A DNA stretch of 64,000 nucleotides from Paludibacteraceae bacterium. Lineage in GTDB: Bacteria > Bacteroidota > Bacteroidia > Bacteroidales > Paludibacteraceae. The stretch is taken from contig CAJOIZ010000003.1 of NCBI GenBank assembly GCA_905234835.1, positions 1 through 64,000 of the forward strand. Direction: 5' to 3'. The position numbers were made by a program, and so were the translations under genes. Below the pieces are notes generated by a model. It was not told the origin of the DNA and did no database searches. It saw only the letters and a list, made by a program, of their open reading frames with translations. Of this stretch, positions 29,501 to 34,596 are shown one piece after another. Within the stretch, counting starts at the first letter, position 1. The number at the start of each line of letters is the position of its first letter.

Positions 29501-30116
29501 CTATACTGTGCCCGGCGACTATTCGGCGACTATCTATTTCGATAACGGCTATTGCCTTGACTCCAATCTGCTCGTTATGCCGTTTGACTTCCAAGTGCGT
29601 TATCCGTCGTGGCTGATGGAGCAGCACTGGAACGATGCGATAGGTCTGCTCGTTGATTCGCTCAACGGCGGGTATCATTTCTATGCGTTCCAGTGGTACA
29701 AGAACGACGTACTGATGCCGGGCGAGACCAAGCCTTATTTCTACTGCCCGCAGTACTTGGAGAGCGATGCCCTGTATAGCGTGGCGTTGAGCCGTTCCAG
29801 CGATTCGCTGACGTATTTCACCTGTTATCTGTCGCCCGACCTGTCGCAGCAGCAGACGCTTACACCTTCGTTACCCTATATATCCGTAGTACCCACTCAC
29901 GTGGTGGTAGAGAACCCCGTGGTCAATATCCTGTGCGTGAACAGCGGTACGTATGAGATTTTTGACCCGTACGGAGCCAAGCTAACGAGCGGCGTTTATC
30001 ATCCAGGGGCGCATAATGCCCAAGAGGTTCAGTTGCCTGCCGTCCCGGGAGTTTATATTTTCCACCTACACGACTCGTCCTTCTTGGAGCGAACGGTTAA
30101 AGTGCTTGTCAAATAG
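23505..30116 (+). CDS. Giant secreted protein: IgGFc-binding-like N-terminus and GCDS repeats
   Basis: 2203 residues. The signal peptide CLFALWCVAALPFYGQ is followed over residues 40-490 by a domain resembling the IgGFc-binding protein N-terminal family (FLIVFPRI, VFAANEATN, YGKRFFVARP). From about 540 to 1960 come roughly sixteen repeats, each ending GCDSIxxLxLxV (GCDSIVTFAVYV, GCDSVYVLNLTV, GCDSILSLHIKF). The C-terminus PGVYIFHLHD...ERTVKVLVK looks like a type IX secretion sorting domain. A 353-aa barrel gene starts 2 bp after the stop. Likely a long surface adhesin or fibre. Confidence 0.85.
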   Translation: MIRTNFLTFSNKISHVCVRVACLFALWCVAALPFYGQEPEEKINTTEGTRFLIVFPRITASKFVDPTLQMYVMATANEAATITVRHKNRKMGEIRIPAGGGFGAVKIDNNYLSYVFDDDNVYPRGLTAFSNDGKTPFSCYAFIQSGPLGASARDYALAIPQKALGREYMIQTFPTDGKSTEFVIMATEDNTTVRITPSAATSTGQAAGTPFVRKLARMESVMIASKQKVKDSSDTLDMSGSLICSNKPVAVFAANEATNIPFTDAYSDDYTFEQVPPLNTYGKRFFVARPDKYVKNMECCVTALYDNTEVKETRYNEETGKTTTVTTKLNAYQSLANRLVLTEKFSNIVIETSQPVLCHTYLTSASYNSESIYDENGKLIATNTWGDPANAMLVPWDHRVKDMTFLTNALQTKENAIQYHYVHVNVRQNEIGLLQLDGETVSSSLFKTYGGDANMAYAIIPVEKFGKHRLTTTGEGFTGYVYGISADATAYMYTLGYRLDLLTDSLYITDNTNYMSPKSYDLERMKNGWYQRQFDDFPPDQPRLDTAIVCDRSTLNFAVDCDHTYDSVVWQVDKMTKQGKLERVIIREDFKFAKLSKWQHQFVQDPDKDLEASKRDRYTNYQVHAILRQPRIICPDEMPVFDTLTTVVRVMRSYDDTIPRVICDGAQVEFFSDKSHVETINSPNIPQTSELGLRTERKPTVFIGDASVTGEVKVDDQTYKIGLGKHFFKRKYETVSGCDSIVTFAVYVCNIPNPVTLKDMVLTHDKPSIKFEGGENTFYNGKTIDKPGVYTDHLRTVGCNCGGLEDPEFQGCDSTVILKVHLRDTLTTSFCDRTDNPELYGVDWKDYVWKGHEKVFPDVASQVAVGETKKFVDDNKTKDGLDSLYVLYLTRNKVTVKEYAFTIPNGFAYTWEYSDGDVTRTMDIPPGQNETKTFNARINYEGGCPMLFHLTLTWIEMEAKIEERSVCLNDTIMYRGKIYAGTNWQDTYPNASFTPVETRGLGRFQIEVETVDLGSSKITYWVGLTVNPIYEKDNKRYLCDNEVIEHNGEYFAGSKAVTNLPITLRLNKPETQYDRNIGSVLGCDSIVHTVFYMSESYRIETFDTICSNSDYVWEGHSNSGRPIYDTETGGPINFGHGRLWNNTTPRTTFVLADSLRTKSCPECPKKGCDSVYVLNLTVLPYYYQEIDVDFSEEEVLECGGVIYGGAKATKPYDVLIDQDQTITCSYKLRTGTYECDSIVVKHVRLGEVKRDTTYVFLEGGEEYTWHRTMADGTVKAVCTQKAVGGETVYCYDRYTTALGFDSIFVLALYGAQDYHFDETDSICQADGTYDWTGHMGSDHNLRINGLAVKEISLRDSGWVTIQDRLKSIKTYKDPHGGPPTTTYTDSIYTLRLYVRPVFNEVFNKDVVVSRDTLCSNETYVWERTLYIGKDYDETANPIDASSPYYDDIVYLTSSDLDANGFLNRQIPMKTVLGCDSILSLHIKFNTIGQTYLTPRIGDNDTTWTFGHGSNRHTGKEYLVDDYTDETRTIREYSYVDTLQTSAGCDSILHCDLTVLPTYLFWDPDDKTCTTEKYDWRAEYTDKFLNINLIRKDYFYDTLKSVQFGADSIRALHLVHIPGYLETSEKQLCKDAELPWHGLVIKFKPENEGDLWVNYEQRFTGVDECDSLFQARVQYFDVYSFPVKEDEVCRYQPYHWMTEDGVEHTKGLRDENGKKLKAVPTDTVGWITIYDSLSTVTCKCDSVYTLRLFVNDAALDRDSVTICSDASYTWDRNGRTYAYDADTLVRDTFVVLNDAACNDTSFLYLKINKAYHFVDDTVVVCGFDLPYTWPGHSDRIDLLPSDAEKWTQDRIFDLWDRNQTVLGCDSDYHHPVRVMPEQKTFLFDTICQGDTLYFRDHILTQTITITDEDKNIYGCDSSITMNLLVIPPTEFTVVDIPAICADDKIFDVHFASVGEPAIAYCVRFDERAHLQNFTDVNWTAIRTTDRTLTLPMPAIPDPMHYTVPGDYSATIYFDNGYCLDSNLLVMPFDFQVRYPSWLMEQHWNDAIGLLVDSLNGGYHFYAFQWYKNDVLMPGETKPYFYCPQYLESDALYSVALSRSSDSLTYFTCYLSPDLSQQQTLTPSLPYISVVPTHVVVENPVVNILCVNSGTYEIFDPYGAKLTSGVYHPGAHNAQEVQLPAVPGVYIFHLHDSSFLERTVKVLVK

Positions 30117-30118
30117 CA

Positions 30119-31180
30119 ATGAGAAGAAGAATTACCATAGTCCTTTTCTGTTTGTTGGCCTCGTTGCCTCTGTTTTCTCAGACACGTATCGCCGGCGAGC
30201 CGTCCATGCGCGGTTTGTCTTCCCGGCATTTTACTTCCCGCGATGTCAAGCGTCAGCGTGACTCACGCGGTTTGCTTCGCTCAAAGGAAACCGGCGAAGT
30301 GCATACCTTCGGTTTCTATGGCATTGGCGCTTATTCCAACGTAATGGGCGGTCCTTCGCTCCTTAAGTTGAAACCCGGCGGTTACGATGGCCGTTTCGGA
30401 ATGGTCTATGAGTTCCGTCAAGGATTGCTGATGATTCAGACCGGCGTAGGAGTATCCTTGCGCGAGATACGGAATAACGTCGGCGATATGCGTTTCACCA
30501 ACAGGGATCTTGTCTTGTATGACCCGCTGTGGGAACGCGTTATCGATTCGTGGGGTACGCCCCTTTCTACCCTCACCTATACCGTAACGGAGCGTCAGGA
30601 CCACCTGATGCAATTGCACGGGCAGATTCCGTTGTTGGCGGGAATGCATATCTACGGGTATTATCTGATGGGTGGTTTAACTTTCACGTTTCCTTTCGTG
30701 CAGGAGACCAAAACCGAGATGAACGTCACCTCCCGCGGTTCGTACGACCGTTACTACGGTATGGGTGATGATACGGAGTGGATGGAAATGGATAACCACG
30801 GCTATCGTGAACAAGTACCTCTGAAGAGCCGTAATGACGAAACGGACAAACGCTTTGATGTGCTTCTGACGTTGGAGACCGGTTACGACTGGACGACCTA
30901 CAAGAACGGTACGCATCTGCGTATCGGTGCATACGCCGATTTGGGGCTGTTCAATTTTTCCACCCAGTCGGGCGATCCCGCCATTTACGTTCCGTATGTT
31001 TCCAAGTGGGACTTTGCGACGTTTGTGGCCAAGCCGATTTGGTTCTCCAATTCGATGGGCAACTACTATCTGCACAATTTCTCGGCAGGACTGAAGTTCA
31101 CCATCCTGTTCACGTTCCCGGGCAGGGAGAAGTGCGTGATGTGCGGACTTCGCGACCGTAACGCCCGCCGTTACAGATAG
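30119..31180 (+). CDS. Outer-membrane beta-barrel protein paired with the giant protein
   Basis: 353 residues. The signal peptide is ITIVLFCLLASLPLFSQ. Alternating hydrophobic beta strands (GFYGIGAYSNVMG, LLMIQTGVGVSL, LRIGAYADLGLFNF) and a C-terminal KFTILFTF strand suggest a barrel of ten to twelve strands. It begins 2 bp after the 2203-aa gene, so the pair is translationally coupled. A role in anchoring or exporting the partner is inferred from this arrangement. Confidence 0.75.
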   Translation: MRRRITIVLFCLLASLPLFSQTRIAGEPSMRGLSSRHFTSRDVKRQRDSRGLLRSKETGEVHTFGFYGIGAYSNVMGGPSLLKLKPGGYDGRFGMVYEFRQGLLMIQTGVGVSLREIRNNVGDMRFTNRDLVLYDPLWERVIDSWGTPLSTLTYTVTERQDHLMQLHGQIPLLAGMHIYGYYLMGGLTFTFPFVQETKTEMNVTSRGSYDRYYGMGDDTEWMEMDNHGYREQVPLKSRNDETDKRFDVLLTLETGYDWTTYKNGTHLRIGAYADLGLFNFSTQSGDPAIYVPYVSKWDFATFVAKPIWFSNSMGNYYLHNFSAGLKFTILFTFPGREKCVMCGLRDRNARRYR

Positions 31181-31202
31181 AGTTTCTACCGTTATTTTTG
31201 CA

Positions 31203-31676
31203 TTATCCCCAACGCCTGTAAAGGTGAAGCACAGCTCGGGCAAGCAGGAAGAGAAGCAACAGGATGGCAAGGGCTGTGCAGTACTTGTAAAAGCGAGGGA
31301 TGTAACGGACTTGGATGGTTTCTGTGCGTATGACCTCGTTGGTTATGGTGTCGGCCCGTATGGTTTCACGGTCGCGCCAGCGGGTGTGCCACTTCTCAAG
31401 ATAAACGGTATCAACACGGACAGGGTGAGGCAACGAATTACCTTCCATGTCAGTTTTGTTTTCTGTCCGCGGAGTAAGCGGCGAGCCGCGCCTATACTCC
31501 ACGCGTATGCTGTCGTGGAGCCAGGTGCTGTCGCGGAGAAAGAGATTAGCGACCTGCGAGCGGCTGGTCTCTGTAGTATTTCGCACCGTGGAGCAAGCAG
31601 GTAAGATCATCGATAGTGCTGCAATGCTCAGTGAAGAAACGCTCAGGCGTAGTGACTTCAATATAATGCTCTTCAT
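31203..31676 (-). CDS. Lipoprotein with C-terminal TM: single-protein spanin-like
   Basis: 157 residues. An N-terminal signal (SVSSLSIAALSMILPAC) has a lipobox LPAC, placing the mature N-terminus in a lipid anchor. The middle is charged and helical (DTVYLEKWHTRWRDRETI). The C-terminus has one strong membrane segment (CTALAILLLLFLLARAVLHL). This outer-to-inner-membrane topology is that of phage unimolecular spanins, which fuse the two membranes in the last step of lysis. Its start overlaps the DUF5675 gene by 131 bp in another frame, as lysis genes often do. Confidence 0.7.
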   Translation of the reverse strand: MKSIILKSLRLSVSSLSIAALSMILPACSTVRNTTETSRSQVANLFLRDSTWLHDSIRVEYRRGSPLTPRTENKTDMEGNSLPHPVRVDTVYLEKWHTRWRDRETIRADTITNEVIRTETIQVRYIPRFYKYCTALAILLLLFLLARAVLHLYRRWG

Positions 31677-32034
31677 CTTTGTGTTTGTTTAATCGTTCAA
31701 CAAGATCACTTTCCGTAGAGAGTGAATAGTAGAGTGTGTTACCGCATAATTGCCCCACGAGGATGCACCCTGCGGTATGTTCGCGGTTGTTGCCCGCGTG
31801 GATGCGAATACCCTCGAAGCCCGGGACATAATGGAGCAGCGGTAGCACACGTCCGAACTTGGGTGAGCGGGTGAGTGTCAGTTTGTACCAGCCAAGCGGA
31901 ATGGCTCCTTTGGGGTGCTGTGCATTGGGGACGGTAGGCGGCTCGAGTGTGCCACAAAAAGGCTTGCCGCCGATAAGCAGAATGCCCGTTGTTTCAGAGG
32001 GCGATTCATTTGTACGGATAAGAGATAATAACAT
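31546..32034 (-). CDS. DUF5675 family protein (phage lysis-region type)
   Basis: 162 residues. The pattern GKPFCGTLEPPTVP, then KGAIPLGWYKLTLTRSPKFG, then FEGIRIHAGNNREHTAGCIL matches what I know as DUF5675, a family encoded in phage and phage-derived lysis regions. His, Asn and Cys in IRIHAGN...GCILVG are conserved and could be catalytic. The last 40 residues overlap the spanin-like gene. It occupies the endolysin position of the cassette, but hydrolase activity is not established. Confidence 0.7.
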   Translation of the reverse strand: MLLSLIRTNESPSETTGILLIGGKPFCGTLEPPTVPNAQHPKGAIPLGWYKLTLTRSPKFGRVLPLLHYVPGFEGIRIHAGNNREHTAGCILVGQLCGNTLYYSLSTESDLVERLNKHKDEEHYIEVTTPERFFTEHCSTIDDLTCLLHGAKYYRDQPLAGR

Positions 32035-32062
32035 AAGGATTTTGGTTTAATGGTTTAACAAT

Positions 32063-32205
32063 AGGGCGGCGATACAATTGCCGGAGCTTTCATCAGAGCG
32101 GCAATCAGATTGCCGGACAATGGAAGAAAGTGGCGGTCAGGGGACCGATGTCAGGATGCTATCCTGACGCAATGAACAAAACTTTACGCGGCGATCGAAT
32201 CGCCG
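32063..32205. repeat. Cluster of four short perfect hairpins
   Basis: CGGCGAT-ACA-ATTGCCG (32067), CGGCAAT-CAG-ATTGCCG (32099), GTCAGGAT-GCT-ATCCTGAC (about 32150) and CGGCGAT-CGA-ATCGCCG (32189) are stems of 7-8 bp closed by 3-nt loops. Three of them are followed by a related stretch (GGACAATGGAAGAAAG or similar). The stems differ but pairing is kept (one G-T wobble). They lie between the DUF5675 and holin-like genes. Confidence 0.75.
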
Positions 32206-32229
32206 GAGAATGGACGGAGGGCAATGCTT

Positions 32230-32418
32230 CTATTCCTTTTTCTTATATTGGTAATCGATACCTATTACTGCACCGGCAAAGGTGAGGATCTCGCCGAAGG
32301 CGGTGAGGACGGAAGCATCAATCACACCCAATGGAGGGACAAAGAATGCGGTAATGATAAGCAACACACCGAAAATAACGAGGACGGTTGCAAGGACGGG
32401 TTGTTTCTTGGTTTTCAT
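32230..32418 (-). CDS. Holin-like small membrane protein
   Basis: 62 residues from ATG 32418. The track's longer start at 32469 adds residues encoded by an intergenic repeat. Sequence: KTKKQPVLATVLVIFGVLLI, then TAFFVPPLGVIDASVLTAFG, then EILTFAGAVIGIDYQYKKKE. Two hydrophobic segments and a basic tail give the size and layout of a holin. Similar small proteins occur in Bacteroidales phage-derived loci. It is on the same strand as, and upstream of, the DUF5675 and spanin-like genes. Confidence 0.65.
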   Translation of the reverse strand: MKTKKQPVLATVLVIFGVLLIITAFFVPPLGVIDASVLTAFGEILTFAGAVIGIDYQYKKKE

Positions 32419-32736
32419 TTTGGTCAACGAATTAAACGGATGATGCTTGCGCATCTTCTTTTTGGTCAAAAATGATCAAAAATGATTCAAAAATTGTTCT
32501 TTCTTCTCTTTATCAACGAATTAAACTAATTGAACAAATGATGCTGACGCATCTTCTTTTTGGTCAAAAATGATTCATAAATATTTCTTACTTCTCTTTG
32601 TCAACGAATTAGACAGGTCGGACGAGTCAGACTTGTGGGACTGGTCAGTCGAGTAGGACTTGTAGGAGTTGTAAGACTCGTAGGAATTGTCAGACTTTTA
32701 GGACTCGTCTGACTTGTCCGGCCTGTCGGTTAACGA
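32419..32736. repeat. 318-bp spacer: ~100-bp direct duplication and 9-nt tandem array
   Basis: Two copies of a roughly 100-bp unit (about 32421-32528 and 32510-32612) share CATCTTCTTTTTGGTCAAAA and end in TCAACGAATTA. Each carries a small hairpin GATGC-TTGC-GCATC or GATGC-TGAC-GCATC. From about 32614 to 32731 follow about twelve 9-nt units of the type GACTTGTAG. Confidence 0.75.
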
Positions 32737-33060
32737 TTACAATGTCTGATACACTTTGGCGAAGATGAATCCTCGCAGGGTGCGGTAGCGGGGATGAGCG
32801 CTTTGCATGTGTGCACGCCACTGGGTGCGGTAGAGTTGTTGCTGGTCAACATCCGCCATGATGGCAGTGGTCTGCAGTGCCGCCTGCCGGAACTTGGTCA
32901 TGGCGGCAATCTGCGCCGCTGTGGGTGAGCCCGAGTAGTCGGTGTGCTGCTGTGTGTACTTGGCACCGGTGGCCGTGCGGTAACAGAAGATGGTGCGGTG
33001 CTTGCGACTGATCTTGCCGCTAATGTGGTCGATGGGGTCGATATAGACTACTTTAGACAT
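32737..33060 (-). CDS. Small basic protein, paralogue of the 33360 gene
   Basis: 107 residues, rich in Lys, Arg and Gln, with no signal peptide. Shared with the 101-aa product of 33360-33665 are the pattern GKI near residue 15, then PTAAQ-A---KF--A, and the C-terminal (F/Y)-(G)(Y/F)(I/V)FA--Y--L. Related small proteins sit in Bacteroidales phage-derived loci; I know no function. Confidence 0.7.
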   Translation of the reverse strand: MSKVVYIDPIDHISGKISRKHRTIFCYRTATGAKYTQQHTDYSGSPTAAQIAAMTKFRQAALQTTAIMADVDQQQLYRTQWRAHMQSAHPRYRTLRGFIFAKVYQTL

Positions 33061-33359
33061 GATTGTGCTTTTTGTTTTTTAGAGGCATCTACTGCGGCAC
33101 CGCTCCTTCGTCGCTCGGTTTCGGTCATTATGCCCGCATAACTGGCATCCCATTCGAGTAAAACTCTTTGGGAACCCTGCAACTTCTTCAACCGTGCCTT
33201 GTATCTGCTCTCTAAAAAATCAAAAAGCAGATAAGATGAGTGTGCACACAATAGATGCGGTTTGTAAATCAAGGATAGATTTTTAGGACAGGTGGGACGA
33301 GTCGGACTTGTAGGACTTGTCAGTCGAGTGGGACAAGTCCGACTTGTCGGAGTTAGTGA
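33061..33359. repeat. Spacer with second 9-nt tandem array
   Basis: About 210 bp without recognisable signals are followed at 33284-33357 by eight 9-nt units (GACTTGTAG, GACTTGTCA, GACGAGTCG and variants), the same repeat family as upstream of the 107-aa gene. The 74-aa ORF at 33048-33272 overlaps the gene start and is not convincing. Confidence 0.6.
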
Positions 33360-33665
33360 TTAGAGTTTCGCGTACTCTTGGGCGAAGACGTAGCCGTTGA
33401 AGTCCTTGTACTTCTTCTGGTTCTTGAAGGAGGCGAGGTACGCTGCGGCTTGGGTCGGGTCTGCAAGGGCTGTCTTGGCGTTAGCCCTGGCGGTTGCGAA
33501 CTTGTCGCGCTGCGCCGTCTGTGCGGCAGTGGGGGCTTTGGTGGACGGATAACAGATCTTGCCCGAAAAGACTTTGCCGAACTTGCGGAAGAAATACATG
33601 TCGGAGTGACCGCAGATCTTGCCGTGCATGGACTCAACGAGTCCCATAGGTTTAACTTGTGACAT
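33360..33665 (-). CDS. Small basic protein, paralogue of the 32737 gene
   Basis: 101 residues: MSQVKPMGLVESMHGKICGH, then the PTAAQTAQRDKFATARANAK block, ending DFNGYVFAQEYAKL. It is 27% Lys, Ala and Gln and probably soluble. With the 107-aa protein it forms a tandem pair in the lysis-like cassette. A promoter (TACTTTTG on the minus strand, 33828) lies 163 bp upstream. Confidence 0.7.
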   Translation of the reverse strand: MSQVKPMGLVESMHGKICGHSDMYFFRKFGKVFSGKICYPSTKAPTAAQTAQRDKFATARANAKTALADPTQAAAYLASFKNQKKYKDFNGYVFAQEYAKL

Positions 33666-33827
33666 AATGATAGTTTTGGTTTTGGTGCCTGGACTAGACC
33701 GCTTCGCTGACGGACAGCTGACGCTGACGGATCGCTCGTTTCACTCGCTGACAGACCGCTGACAGACCGGGTTTGGTTCAGGCGGGTTAATAAAAAGGAA
33801 ATAACAGTTTGATTTCGAAATCGGGTG

Positions 33828-33835
33828 CAAAAGTA
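33828..33835 (-). promoter_or_regulatory. -7 box of the lysis-like cassette
   Basis: CAAAAGTA on the plus strand is TACTTTTG on the minus strand, upstream of 33665. Between this box and the ATG lies a repetitive stretch of GCTGACAGAC-like units (about 33698-33775). Confidence 0.6.
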
Positions 33836-33900
33836 CGATAGCGGGGAAATGCATGTTGGGACATTGTGGGACTTGGCGGCAAATGGCCCGACATAGCGTG

Positions 33901-34095
33901 TTATTGCCCGACTTCGATGTCATACTTCTCACAGAGGTAGCGAACTACTTTTGGAGGGAGAAGCTGCTGCTTGGGTTTGAGGCCCATAGAAGCCAGAAAG
34001 GCTTTGTCCGATTTGAGCCAGCGGCGGAATGTTTCCGATGATACGCCTGCCGCATTCGCGAGCTCGTATTTATACATTGATTTGTATTTTGTCAT
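33901..34095 (-). CDS. Small helix-turn-helix protein
   Basis: 64 residues. YKYELANAAGVSSETFRRWL is a clear helix-turn-helix, followed by LLPPKVVRYLCEKYDI. The layout resembles the DUF4248-type proteins found at the start of Bacteroidales phage-derived cassettes, but identity is uncertain. It is on the same strand as the lysis-like genes and may regulate them. Confidence 0.7.
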   Translation of the reverse strand: MTKYKSMYKYELANAAGVSSETFRRWLKSDKAFLASMGLKPKQQLLPPKVVRYLCEKYDIEVGQ

Positions 34096-34596
34096 AATGC
34101 TATGTTTTATTTTAAACGAAAACCCCGAATCAAATTCGGGACAATAGAAGAAAGAATCGTATAAATCAAGAAAGAGTCAGCCCGAACAGTATTCGGGAAA
34201 ACTGACAACGTATAGCATCGGAGGTGGTCTGGCACAAGTATAACACAAAAAGAGCAACGGCAAAAAGATGCTGTCGCTCACAACCAATCTATGTAAATAA
34301 ATATGTGCTTTAAGTTATTCTCACATTATGTTAAGTCCTTTCTACTTTATGTCAGACTATTGTTGATATATATCCAACACGCATGTCAGTGTGCAGGTAC
34401 ATAGGATCTATTTTATGGCGTTTCTCGCGCTGACATACGGAAGTTTCAGTTGGGTACAAACAGAAGGCCCGTCCGCGAGTTAAAACCCCTAAGGAAGAAT
34501 TGCAGTCTATGAAAATCTGCCCCCCCTTCTCGCGAACGAGCCTCTTGCTCTTATGTTAAGTACTCCGGATGTACAGAGTACTTTGTATTATCCTGT
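34096..34596. other. 500-bp spacer with two hairpins; rest unexplained
   Basis: Near the helix-turn-helix gene are CCCGAAT-CAA-ATTCGGG (34124-34140) and CCCGAACAGTATTCGGG (34181-34197), hairpins of the same family as at 32.1 kb, the first followed by ACAATAGAAGAAAG. From 34200 to 34550 I see no ORF or repeat. AGTACTC...GAGTACT (34559-34582) is a 7-bp inverted repeat beyond the stop of the 1223-aa gene and may be its terminator, though without a T run. Confidence 0.5.

Noticed and set aside
32614-32731. CRISPR array from 9-nt repeats
   Set aside because: Units are too short, degenerate and without spacers.
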